From Crocosphaera sp. UHCC 0190 (lineage in GTDB: Bacteria; Cyanobacteriota; Cyanobacteriia; Cyanobacteriales; Microcystaceae), in the NCBI RefSeq assembly GCF_034932065.1, contig NZ_JAYGHP010000011.1:62001-126000 (forward strand): a DNA stretch of 64,000 nucleotides, in the 5' to 3' direction. The position numbers and the translations under genes are program-made. Positions 54,208 through 63,509 of the stretch are shown here, piece by piece. Position 1 is the first letter of the stretch; every line of letters begins with the position of its first letter. The notes under the pieces are model-generated. The model searched no databases. It saw only the letters and a program-made list of their open reading frames with translations, and had not been told where the DNA came from.

Positions 54208-54308
54208 TGACTGTTTTTGAGTTGGGTTTCGTTTCTCTACTCGACCTACGACAGAAACTTTGTCGAAAGCACTATAATAAAGTTACTGATAATTAGTTTC
54301 AAATCATT

Positions 54309-54509
54309 ATGACCACTGTAACAGAAATTCAATCGGCCATTCAAACCCTTTCTTCTGATGAATTTGCCTATCTAAAACAATGGATAATTGAGTTAGACTG
54401 GAAACAATGGGATAAAGAAATTGAAGAAGATTCCCGCCTAGGAAAACTGGATTTCTTGATTGACGAAGCATTAGCAGAGAAAGCACAACATAAATTACAG
54501 GAACTTTAA
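54309..54509 (+). CDS. RelB-like antitoxin
   Basis: A 66-residue protein, TEIQSAIQTLSSDEFAYLKQWIIELDWKQWDKEIEEDSRLGKLDFLIDEALAEKAQHKLQEL. The arrangement (helical start, acidic middle and DEALAEKAQ tail) is typical of antitoxins that sit directly upstream of RelE/ParE toxins in cyanobacteria. The stop codon abuts the next gene's GTG start, so they are coupled. Confidence 0.75.
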   Translation: MTTVTEIQSAIQTLSSDEFAYLKQWIIELDWKQWDKEIEEDSRLGKLDFLIDEALAEKAQHKLQEL

Positions 54510-54767
54510 GTGCATAGAACAACTCTGAGGTTTTGGCAATGTTTCAATGAGTTACCAGAGTCAATTCAAAAACTCGCTAAAAAGAATTTTGACCTACTTA
54601 AAAGTGACTTAAATCATCCCTCTTTACATTTTAAAAAAGTCGGTAAATTTTGGTCTGCTAGAATTGGAATAAATTATCGAACTCTAGCTTTTAAAGATGG
54701 AGAAGATTTGATCTGGGTATGGATTGGAACTCATGAAGAGTATGAACAAATCTTAAAACGTGGTTAA
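54510..54767 (+). CDS. RelE/ParE-family toxin
   Basis: An 85-residue RelE-fold protein starting on GTG. FNELPESIQKLAKKNFDLLKSD is the first helical half and KVGKFWSARIGINYRTLAFKDGEDLIWVWIGTHEEYEQIL carries the strand pair with the basic Arg cluster and the YRTLA motif that recur in RelE-like mRNA or gyrase toxins. It is coupled to the upstream antitoxin-like gene. Catalytic residues of E. coli RelE cannot be mapped reliably by eye. Confidence 0.82.
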   Translation: MHRTTLRFWQCFNELPESIQKLAKKNFDLLKSDLNHPSLHFKKVGKFWSARIGINYRTLAFKDGEDLIWVWIGTHEEYEQILKRG

Positions 54768-54826
54768 TCATTAAATTCTGCTAAATCTTCTCTTTCCCCT
54801 GAAGACGCTTGAATACTCTGCACGTC

Positions 54827-54991
54827 GGCTCTCCCGACATCTTGGTATAAAATGTATAATCAGCTACAATACTTAAGATGGTGGGTTACGACGCGGATTA
54901 AAACTTATTAGTTTTTCATCAAAATCATAGCCGCGTCTAACCCACCCTACGAATTATAAGCTTTACTTATCACCACAAGTACGGGAGAGCC
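54827..54991. repeat. 165-base nested palindromic element
   Basis: The outer inverted repeat is GGCTCTCCCG (54827-54836) and CGGGAGAGCC (54982-54991). The inner stem is GGTGGGTTACGACGCGG (54880-54896) and CCGCGTCTAACCCACC (54931-54946), differing by one inserted base. The inner arm resembles a common cyanobacterial GGGTTACGACGC repeat, part of which also occurs at 30677. No coding sequence inside. The open frame of the next gene enters it from the right. Confidence 0.65.
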
Positions 54992-55461
54992 CTCTCAGAA
55001 GCAATATAAATGATGTTACTAATAAATTAGGATTATTAACAGGTTTTGAATTTACATTTATGCGTTTTTTTCTATCAGATCTACCTGGTTTATCGTCTTC
55101 TAATATGGTAAATAACTGTGAACATTATTTACTATGCTATTCATGTTTTAGTTTTAAAATCCTGGCTTATATTTTTATCATAATATCTATTGTTATTTGT
55201 TTATACAAAGGATTTGTTACTCAACCAATAAGATTAATCATCAAGCCTGAAGATTTGCTTTTAAAAGCTAAACACGGAACAACAACACAATCCAAAAAAG
55301 CAATTATTGAAAATATTTGGAAAAATAGCGTTAAAGATGCAATGAGATTATTAGAGATGAGATCAAAAGCGTTGAAACAAGCTGTATTATTATTAATGAT
55401 ATCGATGATATTTGCAGGATTAGATATTATTATTCATTTTGTTTTCTATGAATATAAATAA
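54992..55461 (+). pseudogene. 5'-truncated two-helix membrane protein
   Basis: From ATG 55060 the frame encodes 133 residues with two membrane helices (ILAYIFIIISIVICLY and AVLLLMISMIFAGLDIIIHFVF) and a soluble middle (KPEDLLLKAKHGTTTQSKKAIIENIWKN). The same frame is open further upstream and reads a protein-like SNINDVTNKLGLLTGFEFTF before entering the palindromic element at 54827-54991. So the present ATG is likely internal and the gene start is lost. A truncated protein could still be made. Confidence 0.5.
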
Positions 55462-55685
55462 ACAACGCTATAAGTTTAACCTTGGGTTTCATTCCTCTAC
55501 CTAACCTACGACAGTTGGAAAAATAACTTAGGTAGCTCTACATATTACGCCCCAATATTATCTTTAAAAGAATTATTAGAAACTTGACCAATCAATCTAT
55601 ACTATATAAAAAAAAGTAATGATTGAAATGGAAATAAACTCCTCTCACCTATATTTAGGAAAAGCCAACAAAGAGTTTTTTATCT

Positions 55686-55910
55686 TTAAAAAGATTCAAA
55701 ATCAGAAGTAAATCCAGGAAATTTTGTGCAATCTTCTTGAAAGTTTTCAACTTCGCTAATATCCTCAATTTTGTAAGCCATAAGGCGCGTCTCATCGGGT
55801 CTTTTTTGAGAAACTATTAATTCAGCTTGATAGTTTTGGGTCATGGCTTTGAATTCAGCCCCAGAACGTTTCCAAGCATCTCCATCACAATGAATATTTA
55901 CTCGCCACAT
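55686..55910 (-). CDS. Small conserved hypothetical protein
   Basis: A 74-residue protein, MWRVNIHCDGDAWKRSGAEFKAMTQNYQAELIVSQKRPDETRLMAYKI, soluble, mixed alpha/beta, with a Trp/Cys-containing start. It looks like a known short cyanobacterial family by style, but I cannot name it. It stands alone between the truncated gene and the IscA-like gene. Confidence 0.5.
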   Translation of the reverse strand: MWRVNIHCDGDAWKRSGAEFKAMTQNYQAELIVSQKRPDETRLMAYKIEDISEVENFQEDCTKFPGFTSDFESF

Positions 55911-56069
55911 TGCAGTTAACCATAATTAATAATCAGTCACATCTTACCACTAAACTAGAAAATAGTAACTAAGATAAATTATCGTTTTATGCTTAGGGGC
56001 TTGACTATGCTTTACTAGATAAAGAAGTATCTTATGGTGAGAAAACTTTAGCTGAAAAAATATAAAGTT

Positions 56070-56399
56070 ATGATTGAACTTACACCCGCCGCTGTTAAAG
56101 AAATTAAACGAATACAAAAAAGCCGTCAACAACCAGAAAGCTATTTCCGACTGGCGATCGCTCAAGGAGGGTGTTCTGGCTTATACTATGCCCTAGAGTT
56201 ATGTGAAACCATACCCAATGGGGAACAACCCTATGATCTCGAAGGAGTTTCCTTAATTATCGAGTCAAAAAGCCTTCCCTACCTGGAAAACTTGCGCCTA
56301 GACTACGCCGAAGATCTGATGGGAGGGGGGTTTCGTTTCCATAACCCCAACGCCCAAGCTACCTGTCGTTGCGGCCTTTCCTTCAGCCAAAAAGTTTAA
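56070..56399 (+). CDS. IscA/SufA/HesB-type iron-sulfur carrier
   Basis: A 109-residue A-type carrier for iron-sulfur clusters. The three conserved Cys are in GGCSGLYY (Cys35) and ATCRCGLSF (Cys99, Cys101). MIELTPAAVKEIKRIQ and the GGGFRFHNPNA end are family features. It precedes the str operon by about 110 bases and is on the same strand, but a promoter-like dyad lies between them. Confidence 0.9.
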   Translation: MIELTPAAVKEIKRIQKSRQQPESYFRLAIAQGGCSGLYYALELCETIPNGEQPYDLEGVSLIIESKSLPYLENLRLDYAEDLMGGGFRFHNPNAQATCRCGLSFSQKV

Positions 56400-56414
56400 A
56401 TATAAATTAAAGAG

Positions 56415-56456
56415 TTGACAGAGCATACCATATATCGGTAGTATGGTAATTTGTCA
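56415..56456 (+). promoter_or_regulatory. Candidate str operon promoter inside an inverted repeat
   Basis: TTGACA (56415-56420) and TAGTAT (56439-56444) are spaced 18 bases, a reasonable sigma-70-type promoter. It is overlain by a dyad: TTGACA...ACCATA (56427-56432) mirrored by TATGGT (56442-56447)...TTGTCAA (56450-56456). The dyad could be an operator or a leader hairpin. Confidence 0.5.
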
Positions 56457-56511
56457 ACGATTTTACGGATGATAGGGGGTCTTTCTTGCCCTTCCTGTAT
56501 ACAAACCAACT

Positions 56512-56889
56512 ATGCCCACTATTCAACAACTGATTCGGAGCGAACGCTCAAAAGCCAAAAAGAAAACCAAATCTCCCGCCCTCAAGCAATGTCCTCAACG
56601 TCGGGGAGTTTGCACGCGGGTTTATACCACCACACCGAAAAAACCCAACTCAGCCCTGAGAAAAGTTGCCAGGGTGCGTTTAACATCAGGGTTTGAAGTC
56701 ACAGCCTACATTCCCGGCATTGGTCATAACCTACAAGAACACTCCGTTGTTTTGATTCGTGGCGGACGGGTGAAAGATTTACCTGGTGTCCGTTATCATA
56801 TCATTCGCGGTACCTTAGATGCCCAAGGGGTGAAAGATCGCAAACAAGGACGTTCTAAATATGGAACAAAGCGTCCCAAAAAAGCCTAA
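56512..56889 (+). CDS. rpsL: 30S ribosomal protein S12
   Basis: A 125-residue protein at the decoding centre. Seen are [34 protein letters not shown], the streptomycin-site loops [15 protein letters not shown] and [14 protein letters not shown], and the basic tail. The Lys and Pro residues where streptomycin resistance arises in other bacteria are the sensitive wild-type residues here. It is the first gene of the str operon. Confidence 0.98.
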   Translation: MPTIQQLIRSERSKAKKKTKSPALKQCPQRRGVCTRVYTTTPKKPNSALRKVARVRLTSGFEVTAYIPGIGHNLQEHSVVLIRGGRVKDLPGVRYHIIRGTLDAQGVKDRKQGRSKYGTKRPKKA

Positions 56890-57072
56890 AGCTTCGTCGA
56901 TAGTTTCATTATTCTTTTCTGCCCTTAACCATCCTTATCGGATAGTTGCCAAAGTTAAGGACGGGAAAACCAAGAGAAACTAGACAAATCTAAACAGAAT
57001 CTCCCATCGGCCCCCAAGCGTTATCAGGGAGAAGCGTAAAACTATCTTTAAATTTATCAGGAAAGAGCCACC

Positions 57073-57543
57073 ATGTCTCGTCGAGGAAACATCAAAAAAC
57101 GCCCCGTTCCCCCCGATCCCGTCTACAATAGCTGTTTAGTTAGCATGACCATTCGTCGAGTCATGAAAAGCGGCAAAAAATCGGTAGCGTCGGGTATTAT
57201 GTATGATGCCATGACCACTATCGGAGAACGGACAGGCAGCGATCCCCTAGAAGTGTTTGAAAAGGCCATCAAAAATCTCACCCCCTTAGTCGAAGTAAAA
57301 GCCCGTCGTGTGGGTGGTGCAACCTATCAAGTTCCCATGGAAGTCCGTTCGACAAGAGGAACTACTCTGGCTTTACGTTGGCTGATCCGCTATTCTCGTA
57401 TACGGGGCGGTCGTACTATGGCCAGTAAATTAGCCAACGAAATTATGGATGCCGCCAATGAGACAGGTGCCGCTATGAAAAAGCGGGATGAAACCCATCG
57501 TATGGCAGAAGCGAACAAAGCCTTTGCTCACTATCGCTACTAG
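57073..57543 (+). CDS. rpsG: 30S ribosomal protein S7
   Basis: Binds the 3' domain of 16S rRNA and nucleates head assembly. 156 residues, [20 protein letters not shown] start, with [32 protein letters not shown] and the C-terminal [11 protein letters not shown]. It lies 183 bases after rpsL. Confidence 0.98.
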   Translation: MSRRGNIKKRPVPPDPVYNSCLVSMTIRRVMKSGKKSVASGIMYDAMTTIGERTGSDPLEVFEKAIKNLTPLVEVKARRVGGATYQVPMEVRSTRGTTLALRWLIRYSRIRGGRTMASKLANEIMDAANETGAAMKKRDETHRMAEANKAFAHYRY

Positions 57544-57678
57544 GAAAAAGGCAATTCCTGGAGGGATGTGAACCATAGCCCAATTTTCCCAAAGATAAAG
57601 TATAGAATTGTAAATAGTGTAAACCCATAGACTGAATCAAGATAAGAAAATCAGCGAGGCAAAACAAAGGAGGTAGCT

Positions 57679-59754
57679 GTGGCACGTAATATCCCGCTGG
57701 AGAGGGTGCGAAATATTGGCATTGCTGCCCATATAGACGCGGGCAAGACAACAACAACAGAACGAATCCTCTTCTACACAGGAATTGCTCATAAGCTCGG
57801 TGAAGTCCATGAAGGTACAGCGACTATGGACTGGATGGCCCAAGAACAGGAGCGGGGTATCACCATTACTGCGGCTGCCATTACCACCAGTTGGTTGGAT
57901 CATCGAGTAAACATCATTGATACCCCTGGTCACGTCGACTTTACCATCGAAGTTGAACGTTCTATGCGGGTTTTAGATGGGGTAATTGCTGTTTTTTGTT
58001 CAGTGGGAGGTGTCCAGCCTCAATCAGAAACGGTATGGCGGCAAGCCGATCGCTATCAAGTTCCACGAATTGCCTTTGTCAACAAGATGGATCGCACGGG
58101 AGCCAACTTTTTCAAAGTTTATCAGCAGATTCAGGAGCGACTGAGAACCAAGGCGGTTCCTATTCAAATTCCCATCGGTAGTGAAACGGAATTCCATGGC
58201 ATTGTGGATTTAGTGCGGATGCGAGCCAAAATTTATCAAGATGATTTAGGTCAAAATATTGAAGATACTGAGATCCCAGCCGAACTCTTAGAACAAGCTC
58301 AAGAATATCGCAGCCAACTCATTGAAGCCGTTGCTGAAAGCGATGAAAGCCTACTGGAGAAGTATCTAGAAGGGGAAGAATTAACGGAAGCAGAAATCAA
58401 GCGGGGCTTACGCAAAGGAACCCTAGATCGCTCCATTGTCCCCCTATTGTGCGGCTCTGCCTTTAAAAATAAGGGAGTACAACTGCTGCTTGATGCGGTG
58501 GTAGATTATTTGCCCTCCCCCTTAGATGTTCCCGCCATCAAGGGACTGCTGCCCAACGGAGAAGAAGACAGTCGCCATGCCTCCGATGATGAGCCATTTG
58601 CCGCCCTGGCCTTTAAAATTGCCGCTGATCCCTATGGGCGATTAACCTTTATGCGGGTTTATTCAGGGGTTTTGGAAAAAGGCAGTTATGTCTACAATTC
58701 CATCAAAGAGCAGAAAGAAAGAGTTTCCCGTCTGATCATTCTCAAATCCAATGATCGTATTGAAGTTGATGAATTGCGGGCGGGAGACTTAGGGGCCGCC
58801 ATTGGCCTCAAAAATACCACCACTGGGGATACCCTGTGCGATGAAGACCATCCTATTATTTTGGAATCCCTCTACGTCCCCGAACCTGTTATTTCTGTGG
58901 CCGTAGAACCCAAAACCAAACAGGATATGGAAAAACTCTCCAAAGCCTTACAGGCCTTGGCTGATGAAGATCCCACCTTCCGCGTCAGTATTGACCCCGA
59001 AACCAACCAAACCGTAATCGCCGGGATGGGAGAACTTCACCTGGAAATCTTGGTAGATCGGATGTTGCGAGAATATAAAGTCGAAGCAACCGTCGGTCAA
59101 CCCCAAGTCGCCTACCGTGAAACCATTCGCCAGTCCTCTGATGCGGAAGGGAAGTATATTCGTCAGAGTGGTGGTAAGGGTCAATATGGTCACGTGGTGA
59201 TTCACTTAGACCCTGGAGAACCTGGCAGCGGGTTTGAGTTCGTCTCCAAAATTGTCGGGGGTGTCATTCCTAAAGAATACATTGCCCCCGCTGAACAAGG
59301 GATGAAAGAGGCCTGTGAATCGGGCATTGTGGCAGGTTATCCTATGATCGATCTCAAGGCAACTTTGGTCGATGGTTCTTTCCACGATGTTGACTCATCA
59401 GAAATGGCCTTTAAAATTGCGGGGTCAATGGCCATTCGCAATGCGGTTAACAAAGCTTCGCCAGTCATCCTAGAACCCATGATGAAAGTTGAGGTCGAAG
59501 TCCCAGAAGATTTCTTAGGAGATGTGATGGGAGATCTTAACGCTCGTCGGGGTCAAATCGAAGGGATGAACTCCGAAGACGGACTGGCCACAGTTTCTGC
59601 AAACGTTCCTCTCGCAGAAATGTTTGGTTACGCGACCGATATCCGGTCAAAAACCCAAGGCCGGGGGATCTTCTCAATGGAATTTAGCCATTACGCAGAA
59701 GTCCCTCGCAATGTCGCTGAGGCGATAATCGCTAAAAACAAAGGGAACGCATAA
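57679..59754 (+). CDS. fusA: Elongation factor G
   Basis: Translocase GTPase of protein synthesis, 691 residues from GTG (AAGGAGGTAGC just upstream). Seen are the G1 loop [34 protein letters not shown] and the NKMDR motif, plus domains III-V with [14 protein letters not shown] and [16 protein letters not shown]. Typical in all respects. Confidence 0.98.
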   Translation: MARNIPLERVRNIGIAAHIDAGKTTTTERILFYTGIAHKLGEVHEGTATMDWMAQEQERGITITAAAITTSWLDHRVNIIDTPGHVDFTIEVERSMRVLDGVIAVFCSVGGVQPQSETVWRQADRYQVPRIAFVNKMDRTGANFFKVYQQIQERLRTKAVPIQIPIGSETEFHGIVDLVRMRAKIYQDDLGQNIEDTEIPAELLEQAQEYRSQLIEAVAESDESLLEKYLEGEELTEAEIKRGLRKGTLDRSIVPLLCGSAFKNKGVQLLLDAVVDYLPSPLDVPAIKGLLPNGEEDSRHASDDEPFAALAFKIAADPYGRLTFMRVYSGVLEKGSYVYNSIKEQKERVSRLIILKSNDRIEVDELRAGDLGAAIGLKNTTTGDTLCDEDHPIILESLYVPEPVISVAVEPKTKQDMEKLSKALQALADEDPTFRVSIDPETNQTVIAGMGELHLEILVDRMLREYKVEATVGQPQVAYRETIRQSSDAEGKYIRQSGGKGQYGHVVIHLDPGEPGSGFEFVSKIVGGVIPKEYIAPAEQGMKEACESGIVAGYPMIDLKATLVDGSFHDVDSSEMAFKIAGSMAIRNAVNKASPVILEPMMKVEVEVPEDFLGDVMGDLNARRGQIEGMNSEDGLATVSANVPLAEMFGYATDIRSKTQGRGIFSMEFSHYAEVPRNVAEAIIAKNKGNA

Positions 59755-59793
59755 AACAGTGAACCGTGAACAGTTATTCAGTGAACAGTAAGC
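59755..59793. repeat. Heptamer-type repeats between fusA and tuf
   Basis: AACAGTGAACCGTGAACAGT continues with ATTCAGTGAACAGTA: several degenerate AACAGTG units, period 7, at the end of the fusA gene. It is the same class as at 49485 and near 61125. Confidence 0.5.
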
Positions 59794-59883
59794 CATTCAT
59801 AGTGGATAATTAACTATTGGTAACTGATGACTGACACAGATTACTGTCTAGAAAAAGAAGACAAAAAAAGGAACAGTTGATTC

Positions 59884-61113
59884 ATGGCACGCGCAAAATT
59901 TGAACGGACTAAACCTCACGTTAACATCGGAACTATCGGTCACGTTGACCATGGTAAAACAACCCTAACAGCAGCAATTACCATGACCTTGGCTGCTACG
60001 GGTCAAGCCAAAGCTCGTAACTACGAAGATATTGATGCGGCTCCCGAAGAAAAGGCACGGGGGATCACCATCAATACCGCCCACGTAGAATATGAAACAA
60101 AAGATCGTCACTATGCCCACGTAGATTGTCCTGGCCACGCTGACTATGTGAAAAACATGATCACTGGAGCCGCTCAAATGGACGGTGGCATCTTAGTGGT
60201 ATCCGCAGCGGATGGCCCCATGCCCCAAACCCGTGAACACATTCTGTTAGCGAAACAGGTAGGGGTTCCTAGTCTAGTGGTCTTCCTCAACAAGAAAGAT
60301 ATGGTTGATGATGAAGAACTCTTAGAACTCGTAGAACTTGAAGTTCGGGAACTGCTCAGTGAGTACGGTTTTCCTGGAGATGACATTCCCATTGTGGCCG
60401 GTTCTGCTCTGCAAGCAGTAGAAACCCTTAAAGATGATCCCAAACTGGCTAACGGGGGCAATGAGTGGACTCAGAAAATCTTAGACCTCATGGCAGCCGT
60501 TGATGAGTATATTCCTACTCCTGAACGGGAAATTGATAAACCCTTCTTGATGGCAGTAGAGGATGTGTTCTCTATCTCTGGTCGGGGAACTGTGGCTACC
60601 GGACGGATTGAACGGGGCAAAGTTAAAGTGGGTGAAACCGTTGAAATCGTAGGAATCCGCAAAACCAGCAGCACAACGGTGACTGGGGTAGAAATGTTCC
60701 AAAAACAGCTTGAAGAAGGACTCGCAGGAGACAACGTAGGCTTGCTGCTACGGGGGGTTAAAAAAGAAGATATTGAACGGGGCATGGTAATTGCTAAACC
60801 TGGTTCAATCACCCCTCATACAACCTTTGAAGGGGAAGTCTACGTCCTAACCAAAGAAGAAGGTGGCCGTCATACGCCTTTCTTTAAGAACTATCGTCCT
60901 CAGTTCTATGTACGGACAACTGATGTGACGGGAATCATTCAAGATTACACCTCTGACGAAGGGGATGCAGTAGAAATGGTGATGCCCGGCGACCGGATTA
61001 AAATGACGGTAGAGTTGATTAATGCCATCGCCATTGAACAAGGAATGCGCTTTGCCATTCGGGAAGGCGGCCGTACCATTGGTGCGGGCGTGGTTTCCAA
61101 AATTCTTAAGTAG
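59884..61113 (+). CDS. tuf: Elongation factor Tu
   Basis: Delivers aminoacyl-tRNA to the ribosome. 409 residues, as usual for cyanobacteria. Seen are [46 protein letters not shown], and domains 2 and 3 to [14 protein letters not shown]. It lies 129 bases downstream of fusA, with tandem repeats in between. Confidence 0.98.
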   Translation: MARAKFERTKPHVNIGTIGHVDHGKTTLTAAITMTLAATGQAKARNYEDIDAAPEEKARGITINTAHVEYETKDRHYAHVDCPGHADYVKNMITGAAQMDGGILVVSAADGPMPQTREHILLAKQVGVPSLVVFLNKKDMVDDEELLELVELEVRELLSEYGFPGDDIPIVAGSALQAVETLKDDPKLANGGNEWTQKILDLMAAVDEYIPTPEREIDKPFLMAVEDVFSISGRGTVATGRIERGKVKVGETVEIVGIRKTSSTTVTGVEMFQKQLEEGLAGDNVGLLLRGVKKEDIERGMVIAKPGSITPHTTFEGEVYVLTKEEGGRHTPFFKNYRPQFYVRTTDVTGIIQDYTSDEGDAVEMVMPGDRIKMTVELINAIAIEQGMRFAIREGGRTIGAGVVSKILK

Positions 61114-61132
61114 GACAACCAGACAATGAACA

Positions 61133-61164
61133 GTGACCAGTTAAGGGGAACCCCAGCTGGTCAC
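61133..61164 (+). terminator. Hairpin between tuf and rpsJ
   Basis: GTGACCAG (61133-61140) pairs with CTGGTCAC (61157-61164), with an internal GGGGAACCCC stem-loop. It is followed by TCGTTTTCTC. It could partly terminate or attenuate the str transcript before rpsJ; the first arm carries the same CAGTGACCAGTTA repeat unit. Confidence 0.6.
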
Positions 61165-61219
61165 TCGTTTTCTCTCAAGATACTTTGACATCATTACTGA
61201 ACCTGGACAATTAAACATT

Positions 61220-61537
61220 ATGGCTACCCTTGCTCAACAAAAAATTCGCATTCGTTTAAAAGCCTTTGATCGTCGCTTACTGGATACTTCCTGTGAGAAA
61301 ATTGTCGATACTGCTAACCGCACTGATGCCACAGCCATTGGCCCCATCCCCCTGCCCACTAAACGCCGGATTTATTGTGTGTTGCGATCGCCTCACGTTG
61401 ACAAAGATTCACGGGAACATTTTGAAACTCGGACTCACCGTCGCATTATCGATATTTATCAGCCTTCTTCTAAAACCATTGATGCTTTGATGAAATTGGA
61501 TTTACCGGCTGGGGTTGAGATTGAAGTGAAGCTATAA
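61220..61537 (+). CDS. rpsJ: 30S ribosomal protein S10
   Basis: A 105-residue protein of the 30S head and of transcription antitermination. Start [24 protein letters not shown], then [34 protein letters not shown] and the loop end VEIEVKL. In cyanobacteria it follows tuf as here. Confidence 0.98.
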   Translation: MATLAQQKIRIRLKAFDRRLLDTSCEKIVDTANRTDATAIGPIPLPTKRRIYCVLRSPHVDKDSREHFETRTHRRIIDIYQPSSKTIDALMKLDLPAGVEIEVKL

Positions 61538-61724
61538 CAAGACAAGGGGGTAGGTTTTGGGGTTAGGGGTTGGGGCTGATCTCACGAACGAAGCCTGTAT
61601 CCTGCCTTCTTCAATTGTTATTTTTGGCAAAAGTGAACAAGTTATACACGATCGCTAACATCTATCCCTTACACTGGCAGTCATAAGCAACTAAATCTTA
61701 CTTAACTGTTTAGAGGAAAAAGCC

Positions 61725-61904
61725 ATGACCTGCGATCAACTTCAGCAGTCTTATCAACAACAACTGGTTAAAGCCGGAGTATCTCAGCAAAAAGCGGAAC
61801 AGGCAGCTAGAGCATTAAGCCTCAAGGAATTAGAAATTATTAGTGAAATTTGGGAAGATTGGGGGAATGTAGTTGCTCGTTCGGACTGGCAAACGACATC
61901 ATAA
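61725..61904 (+). CDS. Small helical protein, unknown function
   Basis: A 59-residue reading frame starting MTCDQLQQSYQQQLVKAGVS and ending DWGNVVARSDWQTTS, with amphipathic helices. A good ribosome site (AGAGGAAAA) lies upstream and the ATG follows AAGCC. It is in the same direction as rpsJ, about 190 bases away. Family not recognised. It is just short enough to be missed by length cut-offs. Confidence 0.5.
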   Translation: MTCDQLQQSYQQQLVKAGVSQQKAEQAARALSLKELEIISEIWEDWGNVVARSDWQTTS

Positions 61905-61935
61905 CTAATCAAAAGAAAACTATTACTAAATAACT

Positions 61936-62640
61936 CTACCGAGCAATACCTCCCTGACGTTCACAATCAAATCCTTGGGCATACCAATCTGAGAGGTTGA
62001 CTTCCCTAAGGGGTGTAACGTTTAAACAGGGAGGTTGTATGATTTGGCTAAAGACAGCCCAGATTAAACTGCGGGTGACATCAAGGAAGGTTTTTAAGCT
62101 CGATTCATTGTTGCCAGGTACGCCAATTTCCTTAACCGTATCCACTTCAACGGCGATCCCTTTCGCCCCTAACTGAATTTGTGCCAGCCATTTAGCTCTG
62201 GGAAGATGGCTTGGGGACGTGATGAGTTTAACTTTATTAAAGCCTCGCTGATGCAGCAGGGGAACACAAAAGAAAAAATTATCAAAGGTCGAATGGGCGC
62301 ACTGTTCAAGCAAGACTTGCTCCATGGAGGCTTGTTCTCTCTCGAAAATAAGCTTAACACAAGGAGCTTTTGAGCCTTGAGAGATGATAATGGGAATGTC
62401 AGGATCTTGGCTGGCTAATTGGGCGGCATAGATTTCTCGTCGAATACTGCCCCCTAACACTAAAATTCCATCGACGGGTTGATGGGAATTGAGGGGTAAT
62501 CTTACGCCAACATTGTATACTAAACTACTGACGATAAATCCGACAGCAGCAAAAAAGATTAGTGTCAACAGCCGATTAAATGTTCTTTTACGTTTCTTTT
62601 TTACAAGGCGGCTTTTTAAATCAAGTTTTAATTTAGTCAC
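61936..62640 (-). CDS. YdcF/SanA-like (DUF218) membrane-anchored protein
   Basis: A 234-residue protein with a basic N terminus and one membrane helix (LLTLIFFAAVGFIVSSLVY), followed by the DUF218 domain: DGILVLGGSIRREIYAAQLA and ITSPSHLPRAKWLAQIQL with its HLPRA motif. Members act in cell envelope assembly, by analogy with ElyC or SanA. It starts on GTG at 62640 and is divergent from lexA. Confidence 0.82.
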   Translation of the reverse strand: MTKLKLDLKSRLVKKKRKRTFNRLLTLIFFAAVGFIVSSLVYNVGVRLPLNSHQPVDGILVLGGSIRREIYAAQLASQDPDIPIIISQGSKAPCVKLIFEREQASMEQVLLEQCAHSTFDNFFFCVPLLHQRGFNKVKLITSPSHLPRAKWLAQIQLGAKGIAVEVDTVKEIGVPGNNESSLKTFLDVTRSLIWAVFSQIIQPPCLNVTPLREVNLSDWYAQGFDCERQGGIAR

Positions 62641-62755
62641 ACTCTTCCAATATCCTCTAGATTAATTATTAGCTTATAATTCTAGATAAAACTTTAACTG
62701 ACGACAAAGCTTAATTATTAATATTTGCATCAATCGGATCAAAAAGGTTTATCAT

Positions 62756-62769
62756 AGTACCTATGTTCT
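62756..62769 (+). promoter_or_regulatory. Candidate LexA-binding box upstream of lexA
   Basis: AGTACCTATGTTCT matches every position of the cyanobacterial LexA consensus RGTACNNNDGTWCB. It lies 17 bases before the lexA ATG, in keeping with autoregulation. The match is seen in the sequence; binding is inferred. Confidence 0.7.
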
Positions 62770-62786
62770 GAAGATTGGGAATTGTG

Positions 62787-63389
62787 ATGGAAGCTTTAAC
62801 ACCTGCTCAAAAAGAATTATATGACTGGCTTGTTCAATATATTAACGAAAAGCAACACGCCCCGTCCATTCGTCAAATGATGAAAGCCATGAATTTGCGA
62901 TCGCCGGCCCCGGTACAAAGTCGTTTAGAAAGACTGAGAAATAAAGGCTATATTGATTGGACAGAAGGAAAAGCCCGCACCCTGCGAATTCTGCACGCTA
63001 AACCCAAAGGAATTCCCATTTTAGGCGCGATTGCTGCTGGGGGTTTAGTCGAGCCTTTTACAGATGAACAAGACAAATTAGACTTATCTCATCTATTGCA
63101 ACCCGATAATTATTATGGCTTGCGGGTGACAGGAGATAGCATGATTGACGATCTTATTACGGAAGGAGATTTAGCCATTATGCGTTCTCTCGCTGCGGAT
63201 GAAACCTTAAAAAATGGGGAAATTGTGGCAGCTAGAGTGGACGGTTATGGAACCACCTTAAAACGATTTTATCAAGAGGGTGAAGTGGTAATTCTCAAAC
63301 CGTCTAACCTCAAGTATCAACCCATTGAAGTTAAGAGTAATCAAGTTGAAGTACAAGGAATATTAGTGGGAGTTTGGCGAGGGTATTAA
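62787..63389 (+). CDS. lexA: LexA repressor
   Basis: A 200-residue SOS repressor. The helix-turn-helix domain (APSIRQMMKAMNLRSPAPVQSRLERL) precedes the peptidase domain. Key residues are present: cleavage bond Ala84-Gly85 in ILGAIAAGGL, Ser118 in VTGDSM and Lys159 in TTLKRF. So self-cleavage is possible, unlike Synechocystis LexA, in which these features are reported to be altered. ATG at 62787 is chosen because MEALTPAQKELYDWL is the usual family start. Its own box is just upstream. Confidence 0.95.
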   Translation: MEALTPAQKELYDWLVQYINEKQHAPSIRQMMKAMNLRSPAPVQSRLERLRNKGYIDWTEGKARTLRILHAKPKGIPILGAIAAGGLVEPFTDEQDKLDLSHLLQPDNYYGLRVTGDSMIDDLITEGDLAIMRSLAADETLKNGEIVAARVDGYGTTLKRFYQEGEVVILKPSNLKYQPIEVKSNQVEVQGILVGVWRGY

Positions 63390-63434
63390 GGCTTCTTATT
63401 GGGTTAGTAACTGATGAAAACTTAAGGAAAATTT

Positions 63435-63470
63435 CAGGGTTATTATAATTGATTGCCCTGTTTTTTTTTT
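63435..63470 (+). terminator. Intrinsic terminator after lexA
   Basis: CAGGG and CCCTG bracket a 16-base AT-rich loop and are followed by ten T residues. It lies 45 bases after the lexA stop. Confidence 0.8.
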
Positions 63471-63509
63471 ATAATAAACTTGTAATAGACTCGCCACGGA
63501 AAAAGTTAA

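Noticed and set aside
60471-60812. A 113-codon minus-strand frame within tuf
   Set aside because: Antisense to one of the most conserved bacterial genes; composition is low-complexity Ser/Thr/Pro typical of such shadows.
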